The notes beneath the pieces are model-generated. The model ran no database searches. It was not told the origin of the DNA and worked only from the letters and a program-made list of their open reading frames with translations. This document shows positions 19,501-27,792 of a stretch of 28,349 nucleotides of DNA, piece after piece (within the stretch, counting starts at the first letter, position 1; every line of letters starts with the position of its first letter). A program made the position numbers and the translations under genes. The stretch is from assembly GCA_023807065.1 (NCBI GenBank), contig JAJJLU010000595.1, positions 1 to 28,349 of the forward strand. Direction: 5' to 3'. This DNA is from Isotricha intestinalis. Its lineage: Eukaryota > Ciliophora > Litostomatea > Vestibuliferida > Isotrichidae.

Positions 19501-22500
19501 TATTAAATAATAATATTTTTAAATATAAAAAAAGAAATAAAGAAAATAATTCTTTTAAAGAAAATCAAATAAATGGAAAAATTGATATAGAATTAATTTT
19601 TTCTTTTTTTAAATTATTAAGTCAAATTAAAGATTATATGCCTGAAGAAGATTATATTTTATTAAAACCTTTAAATGAATTTTTTGATTTTGAAGATAAT
19701 GATGAAAAAGCAATTTTAAGATTATTTAAATGTGAAAAATTAAAATTAAGAGAAAGAATAATTTTATTAAATATGATGCATAAAGTTTTATTTATGGAAA
19801 AAATGACAAAAGAACAAAATTTTAAATATATGAATAAACATATAACTTCAAAAGAATATTTATATTATATAAAAAAAAAAAATAAATCAAATGAATTTTC
19901 TTCTCTTTCAAAAGAAATAGAAGAAGAAGAAAAAAATTATGATTTAAATATAATAGAAGAAAAAATAAAGCAAATAAATAGAATAGAAATATTAATAAAA
20001 ATATATATTTTTGAATTAGAATTTTTTCCAATTTGTTTAATTGGAAATCATACTTCTCAAATAAAACATTATTCAAAAGAATTATTAAAAGGAATAAAGC
20101 ATATATCAGATTTTTTTTATACAGAAAGAAATTTATGGAAAAAAACATTTTTATCTTTTTATTCATTAGCATTAGAATTTTTTCCAAAAACAGAATATTT
20201 TATACATATATTAAATACAAATAAATTTGATTTAAAAAGAATGGGATATTTAGGAAGAGAAACAAATAAAAAAATAATAAATATATTAAAAAATAATAAT
20301 TTTAATATTTTTGACAGAGATGAAATATACAAATACTTATCAATAGTAATGGATGATATATTTAAAAAAACAAAATTAAATAATGATATATCTTTATCTT
20401 ATTTTTCTGCAATTTATGATACAGCCCAAGAAAGAAATTTTTCTCCTTTTTGTTTATTAGAACCAAAAGATTATGAGTTTTTTTATGAAGAAGAAAAAAT
20501 TAAAAAGCATAAAGAATTAACAGAAGATATTTATTTAAATAAAATTGCTGAAATTAAATCTTATTATATAGATGGATTTTTCGATAATGATAATACTAAT
20601 TATTTTAATGTTCTTCAAAGTTTAACAAATGAATCAATTCTTTTAAGAAGAAATATAATCAATTATTTTAAATCTTATTTAAACAGCGATATTACAAATG
20701 ATATTTTTGATTCTTTACATTGTATAATAACAAGAATTTTTTTTTATGATATAAATTCAATGCAACAAAATTTTAAAATTGTTCTTGATAATACTTTTTA
20801 TTCTAATTTTAATTCCTTAGTTCAAAAGTGTATTTATAGAAATTTTGTTTTAACAAAAAATATTTCAGAAACAAATCGTCATATTGCTTTAGCTCAAAAA
20901 ACAAAATTAACTCTTCAATTTCTTCAATTATTAGGAGAAGATTTTTGTACTGATTTTCATGAAAAAATTTTTTTAACAACTAATCCAGAAAATAAAAATG
21001 AAAAACCTATTTTTGAACATGTTATTATTTCTTTAAAACAAACTTTGATTTTCCTTTTCCAAAGTCAAGACATTGAAGTTGAATTACCTTATGATAAATT
21101 AATTGTTGTAATGACAAACTTAATTGATTTTATTATTGAATTTCTTGTCACTAAAAAAAAGTTTTCTTTTATTTTAGAAAATCAAATAAATAATTTATTT
21201 TTTGGAGAACCTAAAATGATGGACTTATTAAATTTTAAATCTAATCAAAATTTAAAAATGAGAACTAAAATAATTACTTTTTGTAAAATTAAATTATTTA
21301 CTTTAACAACAACTTATCTTCAAAATGGTAAAAAATATAATACTATAAAAAAATTAGAAAAATTAGATATTACTCCTTTAGAATTATATAATGAAATATT
21401 ATATTATTTTCATTTACTTATTTTAAATTCTTTTAAAATTATTCCTGAAAAAATGAATGAATTAAACTTAAAGAAAAGTGATGAAAGTTTTGTTCAAGAA
21501 TTAATTGAATTATATATTTATGAACCTTTATTTAGAGAAACTTTAGAATTAACAATTTGTTTTAAAATATATATTTTAATTAAAATTTTTGAAAAAAGAT
21601 ATCGTCAAAAAGATTTAATAAAACATTTTAATAAAATAAATTTACCTAATTTCCAAGATACAAATTTATTAGATGAAAGTGAAGATAATTGGAATATAAA
21701 TTCAAGATTTGCTTATAGAATATATAAATTTTTAGAGGAATTAATATTATCAATTGAAGTTAAAACTGATTATATAATAGATCCAAATGAAGAAATTTCT
21801 TTTGAAAATGAAATTACTATTTTAAAAGAACAAAAAGAAAAAAATCAATATTCAAAAAATGAAATTACTTTTTTTGTAAGACCATATTTAACTTATTTTC
21901 TTTCTCAACAAACTATTAATTCTTTTATTAATAATGTTAATAGAGAATCGGCCACTACAAAATATATTGGATTAATTAGTTCTTGTGATGAATTTTTATT
22001 TGAAATGATCACTAATAAAAATTTAAAATGTGAAAAAGGAATTAAAAGAATTTTAAGAGAAATTGATTATACTATTTTCGAATGGATAAATTTCGCTTTA
22101 ATTATTTTGAATAATATTGATCTTATTAGAGGAAATTATCATAATACAAATTTATCAGATGAGGAATATAATAAAAAAGAAGAGAAATTATTTTATCAAT
22201 TTGATAAAGAAATCTTAATAATATCAATAATACAATTAATATTTGTGATAGTAGTATTATCAATATGGTTTAAATTTAAATTTTATTTATGTTATGAGAA
22301 AAAGATATTAAAAAAAAATAATATGACATTTGTATATAGACAAAAAAAAGATAAAGGACAGAAAAAAATTCCAGCAATAATATTAGAATATTTTTCAAAC
22401 ACAGAAACAAAAGTAAGTGATGTAACAAAGGAAATAAATAAGAAAATATCATTAATTAATAAATTATCAATAGCAATATTTAATTCAGTATTATCAAACC

Positions 22501-23264
22501 GTGAAATATCAGTAATAATATATACAGGAATATTAATAATATTATATTTATTAACAAGAAATGCAATTTTCTTAGTAATTCCAATTTTATTAGTGGCAAA
22601 TTTATCAAATACTCTCTTTGCAATATTTCAAGCAATAAAATTAAAATCAAATCAATTAGGAATAGTATTATTATTCACATATTTAATAGTATATTTATTT
22701 TCATGGTTAGCTTATTATATTTTTGCAGATGATTTTGTATATAATGATGTATTAAATATAAATACAGGAGAAGAAATTTCAGAATCTTTTTGTTATTCCT
22801 CAATTCAATGTTGGATGACTGTTCTAAATTATGGTATTCGAAGTGGAGGAGGAATTGCTGATGCTTTACATAAAAGTTCTTTTAGAACTAATCAAAAATA
22901 TTATATTCAAAGATTCCTTTTTGATATATCTTTCCATTTATTCGTTGTATTAATATTACTTAATATTTTCCTTGGAATTATTGTCGATGCTTTTGGAGAA
23001 TTAAGAAATAAAAATTGGCAAACTGAAAAAGATAAAAAATCAATTTGCTTTATTTGCCAATTAAGTTCTGATAATTGCTTAGCTAGAAATGTTGATTTTC
23101 AAAAACATGTTTTGGAAACTCATAATTTGTGGAATTATGTTTACTTTTTAACTTATTTGGAATTGGGAAATCCTAATGATTTTACCAGAGTTGAAGGATA
23201 TGTTTGGGAAAAATTAGGAAATCAAGATTATAGTTGGTTACCTTTGGAAGGAAATAATGATTAA
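16575..23264 (+). CDS. IP3R/RyR-type calcium-release channel with N-terminal UBR-box-like zinc module
   Basis: A 2229-residue protein. The C-terminus is a clear IP3R/RyR pore: six hydrophobic helices (about 1833-1850, 1877-1899, 1978-1992, 1996-2018, 2028-2050, 2114-2140), selectivity filter SGGGIAD (GGG 2091-2093) and the cytosolic zinc linker with Cys2158, Cys2161, His2178 and His2183, the C-x2-C-x16-H-x4-H spacing I recall for IP3R. A RIH-associated-like region lies at about 1435-1560 (LTLQFLQLLGEDF). The N-terminus is unusual: residues 21-90 hold a Cys/His array ending SCDCG, like a UBR box, and 125-167 hold a second similar array ending CECNIGNH. No MIR or IP3-binding beta-trefoil is apparent, and 2229 is shorter than the usual roughly 2700 residues. 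It probably releases Ca2+ from an internal store, with unknown gating. An Asn/Asp/Ile insert sits at 495-520. Confidence 0.9.
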   Translation: MQRAYNKSKKFNINTIIESKCTSKCFGIEPIKQEGFFCRFCDSNRQYKLCKFCYENCHEKCRKEYEIEKNKFSKEKYEIFPHIKFSCDCGIIMKHFPKPLKKKEIISCPLLSIDQSFYQGNFFFCEDDNSYLCSICYFFCHKNCKKKYIKKQNYMNLNKCECNIGNHSIYNEIVFKIPIIEYQKQLKSNYWPIQIINLLFEKNIFNELGKFLNDTLNNYNPEIPFSKEHNFPYLLEQFSNIFNRKFKTFYYHQKLIEIFPFEQLVYLLKEIDISTKENILVKLRIMLIILFIHFKKDFDSFKIYTSIDFTVSSSIERIIYKKFIFTKSPLTKHIHEKYNFKKKNCGIIREIALEHIIPFIQEGINKGLLNILEDEDELDIGLKFICFILKHKLFFIDDLKILIKLLYNFHEKFMEEIRFSNQNEIINWLELFSTFCEIFYMIGANYNDQVVEEYFETGEFKHPFIHFKSEHGKLLLKMILKSCTIVSLHYNQYSIDNNNNNIDNNIDNNNNNIDNNIIIDNDVLSESKKKINEIKKRKRKNPNKIIYKKPDKGYLYEKTLRLFHESLKLFSLTDNVYYYQLKNLDKYSIILYNTSIENIKKVALKDNNEVTLKDFKGHFFHTFNLSLNKILEKFFLNKYNNKDKNFIPSIILKELSKFNKYVKENIEEYLNDENENKKIYDYKYIGKINNIYGHLNDFIYNNEIKFNYRELSRQMSFSNIEGILLKIVIFLSDKRFTKILNFELLEKCLSILSLYSTTIAGIRFLVVGKTISRLNKLFHRYSFNLTKNKNNDIEENEEKIKITSHLLQFLHLFFKGVKKHNCNLTGHKVLVRLKKNFISHLTEYFNYIKSDLDNEKKNIIFKRKKIGLNEEIIDLEDNISTLSNKSFLIEEFKFHFNKILKIFSYLNPYYQDADFKILFKEVLIIFLNSGYNFCDANIFYSYYYKEYDKDNINQHEISILNSNNEETISEGKNKLILNNNIFKYKKRNKENNSFKENQINGKIDIELIFSFFKLLSQIKDYMPEEDYILLKPLNEFFDFEDNDEKAILRLFKCEKLKLRERIILLNMMHKVLFMEKMTKEQNFKYMNKHITSKEYLYYIKKKNKSNEFSSLSKEIEEEEKNYDLNIIEEKIKQINRIEILIKIYIFELEFFPICLIGNHTSQIKHYSKELLKGIKHISDFFYTERNLWKKTFLSFYSLALEFFPKTEYFIHILNTNKFDLKRMGYLGRETNKKIINILKNNNFNIFDRDEIYKYLSIVMDDIFKKTKLNNDISLSYFSAIYDTAQERNFSPFCLLEPKDYEFFYEEEKIKKHKELTEDIYLNKIAEIKSYYIDGFFDNDNTNYFNVLQSLTNESILLRRNIINYFKSYLNSDITNDIFDSLHCIITRIFFYDINSMQQNFKIVLDNTFYSNFNSLVQKCIYRNFVLTKNISETNRHIALAQKTKLTLQFLQLLGEDFCTDFHEKIFLTTNPENKNEKPIFEHVIISLKQTLIFLFQSQDIEVELPYDKLIVVMTNLIDFIIEFLVTKKKFSFILENQINNLFFGEPKMMDLLNFKSNQNLKMRTKIITFCKIKLFTLTTTYLQNGKKYNTIKKLEKLDITPLELYNEILYYFHLLILNSFKIIPEKMNELNLKKSDESFVQELIELYIYEPLFRETLELTICFKIYILIKIFEKRYRQKDLIKHFNKINLPNFQDTNLLDESEDNWNINSRFAYRIYKFLEELILSIEVKTDYIIDPNEEISFENEITILKEQKEKNQYSKNEITFFVRPYLTYFLSQQTINSFINNVNRESATTKYIGLISSCDEFLFEMITNKNLKCEKGIKRILREIDYTIFEWINFALIILNNIDLIRGNYHNTNLSDEEYNKKEEKLFYQFDKEILIISIIQLIFVIVVLSIWFKFKFYLCYEKKILKKNNMTFVYRQKKDKGQKKIPAIILEYFSNTETKVSDVTKEINKKISLINKLSIAIFNSVLSNREISVIIYTGILIILYLLTRNAIFLVIPILLVANLSNTLFAIFQAIKLKSNQLGIVLLFTYLIVYLFSWLAYYIFADDFVYNDVLNINTGEEISESFCYSSIQCWMTVLNYGIRSGGGIADALHKSSFRTNQKYYIQRFLFDISFHLFVVLILLNIFLGIIVDAFGELRNKNWQTEKDKKSICFICQLSSDNCLARNVDFQKHVLETHNLWNYVYFLTYLELGNPNDFTRVEGYVWEKLGNQDYSWLPLEGNND
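18057..18122 (+). repeat. In-frame 33-bp tandem duplication (Ile-Asp-Asn repeat)
   Basis: Two exact 33-bp copies (18057-18089 and 18090-18122) each encode Ile-Asp, five Asn, Ile-Asp and two Asn, giving residues 495-516 of the channel. Further ATT/GAT/AAT triplets follow to about 18140. The unit is a multiple of three, so the frame is kept. It probably forms a disordered loop and may vary in copy number. Confidence 0.85.
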
Positions 23265-23425
23265 ATTTTTATATATATTTTTTTTAAAGTATTGTATTTT
23301 CTATATGGTTTAAATTTATGTGTTATTTTATTATTTTCTATTTATTCTTAATTAATTTTATTTAAAATTATTTTGGGTGAATTAATTTTTTTTCTGAGTT
23401 TTGTTGAACATTTAAAAAAAGAAAA

Positions 23426-25048
23426 ATGGGTTGTTTTTCAAATAAAAAAAAGCGCAAAGGTATTCTTTTAACAAATGAAAGTAATATAATAATTTATGAA
23501 AAGATTGAAAATAAAAAAGAAGAAAAGCCAAAATTAGAAAAAAAAAATACAGAAACAAAACCAAAAAATTATAGTAAATTAGGTTCATTAAGATTTAATT
23601 CAAAATCATATGTAAATCCATTTCCAAAACTATTTTTAGATAAAAACGAAGATGAAAAAGTATTACATTCAAATAGAAATAATCATATAATACATTTAGT
23701 GAAATCTTTAAATAGAAATGCAAATCTAAAAGAAAAAGAAAATTACAATAAAATAAGAGAATATATAAATTGGACTTTATCAAAAAATATAAATGGTGAA
23801 AATATATGGATAAACAATGGTAAAATAACATTATCAAAAAATGAAATAGAAAAAATAATAAATACCCCAGAAGAAAAAATTAAAAATGAATCTTTTCTTA
23901 AAAGAAGAATTTGGGTGAATAATTATATTCAACAAGTTATTTCAGATCAAATTATTGATAATCCAGTTTTAGTAGTTTCAAGAAATAATATTTTAGAAGA
24001 TTCTCTAAATCAATTTAAAACAAATAAAGACATAGATTTAAAAAGACCTTTACATGTTTTTTTTCTTGATGAAGATTCTAATGATATTGAAGGTATGTAT
24101 AGAGAATGGTTTTCTTGTGTTTTTAAAGAATTTTTTTCTGGAAAATTATTTAAAGAAAATAATTTTGAAAGTTTAGGGAGAAATACTATTATAATTAATG
24201 ATGATTTTATTTGTAATAAAGAAGATTTAGAATATTATGAATTATTCGGAAAATTAGTTGCTAAAAGTTTAGTTGATAGAGTTATTTTAAATGAAAATTT
24301 AAATTATATTTTGTTAAAACAATTAATGCATTTAAAAATTGATTATGAAGATATTAAATATATTGATATGGATTATTATATTTCTTTTAATGAATTAATT
24401 AAAGCTGAAAATATAGAACAAAGTGATAATTTAACTTTTTGTTGGTTATTAAAAAATAATATAACAGGTGATTTAGACGAAATAGAATTAATACCAAATG
24501 GTAAAAAAATATATATAAATAATGAAAATAAATATTTTTTCCTTGAAAAATTTGTAGAATATTATACATATTTACGACATAAAGAAAAAGTAGATTCAAT
24601 TTTAAAAGGATTTAATTCTTTAATTCCATCAGATAAATTGAATATTTTTTCTGTAGAAGAATTTGATTTATTATTAAGTGGTCAAATTAAAATAGATATA
24701 ATTGATTGGAAAAATAATACTGAATATATTGGTTATTCACCTAATGATAATATAATAAAATGGTTTTGGGACTCTTTATTAAATTTAAAACCTTTTCAAT
24801 TAAAAATTTTCTTTACTTTTTGTACAGGAATGGCAAGAGCTCCTTTAAATGGTTTTAGAGTTTTACAAACTTCAAGAAATCAAATTGTTAACTTTTGCAT
24901 TGAAAAAGTATATAATAATAATGATTTAATTCAAGCTAAAACTTGCTTTAATAAAATTTTATTACCTTGTTATGAAAGTTATGAAAAAATGAAAGAAAAT
25001 ATTTATAAGATTGTTAATAATGATACAAATTTTTTAGGAAGAAAATAA
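23426..25048 (+). CDS. Small HECT-type E3 ubiquitin ligase with MGC N-terminus
   Basis: A 540-residue protein whose last 335 residues are a HECT domain. The N-lobe begins near 208 (RPLHVFFLDED, then GMYREWFSCVFKEFF), and the C-lobe holds QAKTCFNKILLPCYESY with catalytic Cys507. FCTGMARAPLNGF corresponds to the conserved F(V)TG...P..GF segment before it. The first 200 residues are basic and Asn/Lys-rich with no WW, C2, ankyrin or other substrate domain. The N-terminus MGCFSNKKKRK suggests myristoylation with palmitoylation at Cys3 plus a basic patch, hence a membrane location (inferred). HECT ligases accept ubiquitin on the Cys and pass it to substrate. A HECT with such a short extension may rely on membrane targeting for specificity. 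Confidence 0.92.
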   Translation: MGCFSNKKKRKGILLTNESNIIIYEKIENKKEEKPKLEKKNTETKPKNYSKLGSLRFNSKSYVNPFPKLFLDKNEDEKVLHSNRNNHIIHLVKSLNRNANLKEKENYNKIREYINWTLSKNINGENIWINNGKITLSKNEIEKIINTPEEKIKNESFLKRRIWVNNYIQQVISDQIIDNPVLVVSRNNILEDSLNQFKTNKDIDLKRPLHVFFLDEDSNDIEGMYREWFSCVFKEFFSGKLFKENNFESLGRNTIIINDDFICNKEDLEYYELFGKLVAKSLVDRVILNENLNYILLKQLMHLKIDYEDIKYIDMDYYISFNELIKAENIEQSDNLTFCWLLKNNITGDLDEIELIPNGKKIYINNENKYFFLEKFVEYYTYLRHKEKVDSILKGFNSLIPSDKLNIFSVEEFDLLLSGQIKIDIIDWKNNTEYIGYSPNDNIIKWFWDSLLNLKPFQLKIFFTFCTGMARAPLNGFRVLQTSRNQIVNFCIEKVYNNNDLIQAKTCFNKILLPCYESYEKMKENIYKIVNNDTNFLGRK

Positions 25049-25340
25049 TTGTTTTTTTTTTTCATTTTTTGTATATTTGTTATTTATGCAATTTTTATGT
25101 AATTTATTATTTTAAGAATTAGAATAAGTTCTTTAATTTCTTATTTTTGCAAACAAATGAAAAAAGAGATAAAATAGATAATAATTAGTTATAATAGTTA
25201 ATAAATAATCATTAAAAATAATTAAATTTTAAATAACATTTAATTTAATTGAAAAAAAATAAAATGATGTAACATTAAACGAATAAAAACTCTTATATAA
25301 ACAATATAATCTAAAAAAAAGAAATAAATAAATAAAAAAA
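25049..25340. other. 292-bp AT-rich intergenic region, nothing recognised
   Basis: Between the HECT and ZIP genes the sequence is T-rich just after the HECT stop and A-rich before the ZIP ATG, the usual pattern of a 3' UTR followed by a 5' leader here. No open frame, RNA gene or repeat is visible. Confidence 0.5.
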
Positions 25341-26702
25341 ATGTCAACCCCTGAATCTCAATTAATAACAAAATCAATAATTTTAAATCCTGAAATATTA
25401 ATATACTTTAAAATAGGATGTTTAATAATAATAATGTTAGTATCATTAATATTTGGATTACTTCCTTTATATTACAATATTACAAAAAGTTCTAAATTTT
25501 TAGGATTTGCAAATGCTTTTTCAGGAGGATTGTTTATGGGAATAGGATTATTTCACTTATTACCAGAAGCTCAAGAAAATTTTGAATCATATTATTTAAC
25601 ACCAAAAGGTCAAAAATCAGTTTTTTACAATCAACCGTTATCATATTTTATAGCATTTATATCATATTCCCTTATTTTATTTTTAGAAAAAGTAGCTTTT
25701 GATTCTCATGCCTTAACTGCACATACTCATGGTGAAGAAGGTACTCATATTCATCATGATGATATAAATCAACCTCTTTTAGATGATGAGGAAGAATTAG
25801 CTTTAAATAAAAAAAAAAGTGATATTGCTGAAGAATTTTTTAAACCCCAAAATCCTTTTGATAAAGAAAATAATGTTTACCATGATTGTACTAATATATA
25901 TAAATCCACTACTAAAAGCTCCGATCAAGGTAAAATTAATGGAAACAAAAATAATTTTCTCATTGAAGAAAAAGAAGATTCTGATGAAGATGAAAATACA
26001 ATTAAAAATGTTTTAAGTACAAAAGGACAATTTGCTTCTTTTTTACAAACAAGAAATATAATGGAGAATAAAAATTCAGATAAGAAATTAGATAAAAGTT
26101 TATATGCAGCAACTAAAATAATAGAAAGAGCAACAAATCCTCATAATTATGAAAATTACAAATCAAATGAATCTAATAAGAAATTAATAGAGTTATCGAA
26201 CAATGAAAACAATGAATTAAATAATAAGAATAAAGAAGAACATTACTTTACACCAACATCAACAATGACACCTTATATATTATTAATAGCATTAAGTTTA
26301 CATGGATTATTTGAAGGCTCAGCATTAGGAGTAATGAAAACAATGAAAAATACAATATTTTTACTTTTAGCTATTTTAGCACATAAATGGGCAGAAAGTT
26401 TTGCTTTAGGAATTAGTTTTTTTAAAAGTGGAACTGAAAAAGGAACTTTTATTAAAATGATTGTTTTATTCTCTCTTTTTACTCCTTTTGGTATTCTTAT
26501 TGGATTAATTTTTTCAGGAGCTGGTGTTTTAATTCAAGGTATTTTATTAAGTATTTCTGGAGGTACTTTTATATATGTTAGTGCAAGTGAAGTCATTGTT
26601 GAAGAATTTTCTATTTCTAAATATAAATATTGGAAATATATTTTTTATTTACTTGCAGGAATTTTAGTTGCAGTTCTTAAAATTTTAGAAGTTGAAGAAT
26701 AA
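25341..26702 (+). CDS. ZIP-family (SLC39) zinc/metal transporter
   Basis: A 453-residue membrane protein with eight predicted helices: about 20-44, 55-74, 100-118, 308-330, 337-361, 369-389, 391-415 and 432-449. The long loop after helix 3 (119-307) starts with a His-rich metal-binding stretch (SHALTAHTHGEEGTHIHHDD, 122-141) and continues acidic and disordered. Helix 4 carries HGLFEGSALG (His321, Glu325) and helix 5 HKWAESFALG (His348, Glu352), the binuclear metal site of ZIPs. GGTFIYVSASEVI (407-419) is the conserved helix-7 segment. It moves Zn2+ or a related divalent metal into the cytosol from outside or from an organelle. By motif it looks like the ZIP1/2/3 subgroup, but the exact metal and membrane cannot be read from sequence. 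Confidence 0.93.
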   Translation: MSTPESQLITKSIILNPEILIYFKIGCLIIIMLVSLIFGLLPLYYNITKSSKFLGFANAFSGGLFMGIGLFHLLPEAQENFESYYLTPKGQKSVFYNQPLSYFIAFISYSLILFLEKVAFDSHALTAHTHGEEGTHIHHDDINQPLLDDEEELALNKKKSDIAEEFFKPQNPFDKENNVYHDCTNIYKSTTKSSDQGKINGNKNNFLIEEKEDSDEDENTIKNVLSTKGQFASFLQTRNIMENKNSDKKLDKSLYAATKIIERATNPHNYENYKSNESNKKLIELSNNENNELNNKNKEEHYFTPTSTMTPYILLIALSLHGLFEGSALGVMKTMKNTIFLLLAILAHKWAESFALGISFFKSGTEKGTFIKMIVLFSLFTPFGILIGLIFSGAGVLIQGILLSISGGTFIYVSASEVIVEEFSISKYKYWKYIFYLLAGILVAVLKILEVEE

Positions 26703-26988
26703 GGTTATATGTTTTTTATGCTTTTTATCTTTTTTTTGCTTTTATTTTTTTCTATTTAAGAAGTGATGATATAAAATAAATTAAAATAAGTTAATTATAA
26801 AAATTTACTTTTGAAAAAAATGGGTATTAAGGTTAAATTTAATTTAAAAACATTATCATATAGTAAAAAGTTACTATTTGAAAATACTTTATCATTAAGT
26901 CTTTCATTTTTTTTTTAAGGGGTATATATTTTTTTTTGAGTAGTTTTAATTTTTTGAAATTTTTTTAATTTTTTCAAATAAAAAAAAA
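26703..26988. other. 286-bp AT-rich intergenic region with one doubtful 32-codon frame
   Basis: T-rich and A-rich tracts fill this gap. One ATG-initiated frame (26820-26918, 32 codons, starting MGIKVKF and ending SLSLSFFF) is present but has no recognisable content. It is not called as a gene. Confidence 0.4.
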
Positions 26989-27642
26989 ATGAGAAGATAT
27001 AATACTGGACCATTTGATAAAAATAAACAAAAAAGAAAAAATTTCTTTTCTGAAATTCAACCAATTTTCAAATCAAATAAAACAATTCAAGCATATATAA
27101 ATTCTAAATTAAGTAATATAAAAGATGATAATAAAAATAAAAATGAAATAAAAAAAAGGAAAAATCCAAACAACAGAAATTCAATACAATACACAATAAA
27201 TTCAAGTACATCAACAATGTTAAGTGAAAAATCAAATAATAATAACAATAAAGAATATTATTCACCTTCAATTTCTTTAAATGGAGAAATTTATGAAAAA
27301 GAAGATTTTATTAATAATTATTTCACAAATGAAAAATTAGAAAAATTAATTGAAGAAAATGAAAGTTTAAAAAATGAATTAAAATTATCAAGAAATAAAG
27401 TTTCAAATTTAGAAGATATTTTACAAAGTTTAATTAAGGAAAGTTTACCTTTAAGTAAAGAAGAATGTCCAAAACCAACTCCTGAGATTAAAAAATATGA
27501 TATTCCAAAAAAAACAAAATGTCAAAGAATTATTAGTTATTCAAGAGAAAAATATGGAGAAAAAATTATTAAATATGTTAAATCACCTGAAGAAAAAAAA
27601 AGATTTGAAAGTTATTTTATTATGAAAAAATTTGGAAATTAA
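26989..27642 (+). CDS. Unrecognised 217-aa coiled-coil protein
   Basis: I do not recognise a family. A basic, Asn/Lys-rich N-terminal part (1-95) is followed by a heptad-like segment at about 113-148 (EKLEKLIEENESLKNEL, then NLEDILQSLIKE), probably a short coiled coil. A basic C-terminus (165-217) follows, with KTKCQRIISYSREKYGEK and a RFESYF segment. No membrane helix or signal peptide is visible. The ATG follows an A-run, and the stop is TAA. It lies 150 bp upstream of the kinesin gene on the same strand. A cytoskeletal role is conceivable from the coiled coil and basic ends, but this is not shown by the sequence. Confidence 0.7.
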   Translation: MRRYNTGPFDKNKQKRKNFFSEIQPIFKSNKTIQAYINSKLSNIKDDNKNKNEIKKRKNPNNRNSIQYTINSSTSTMLSEKSNNNNNKEYYSPSISLNGEIYEKEDFINNYFTNEKLEKLIEENESLKNELKLSRNKVSNLEDILQSLIKESLPLSKEECPKPTPEIKKYDIPKKTKCQRIISYSREKYGEKIIKYVKSPEEKKRFESYFIMKKFGN

Positions 27643-27792
27643 AAAAAAAAAAATAAATAAATAAAAAGTAAATTTATTATATATTTAATTTTTTATATAT
27701 ATAATTTTAAAAGGTTAAAGAATTTATTTAAAAAAAAAAAATCAAATTTAAAAAAAAAATTAAAAAAATAAAACAATTTCAAAAAAAAAAAT

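Noticed and set aside
26820..26918. A 32-codon ATG frame starting MGIKVKF between the ZIP and coiled-coil genes.
   Set aside because: It is short, ends in a homopolymer-coded Phe run, resembles no known protein and lies in typical intergenic A/T-rich DNA; kept only as a doubtful frame.
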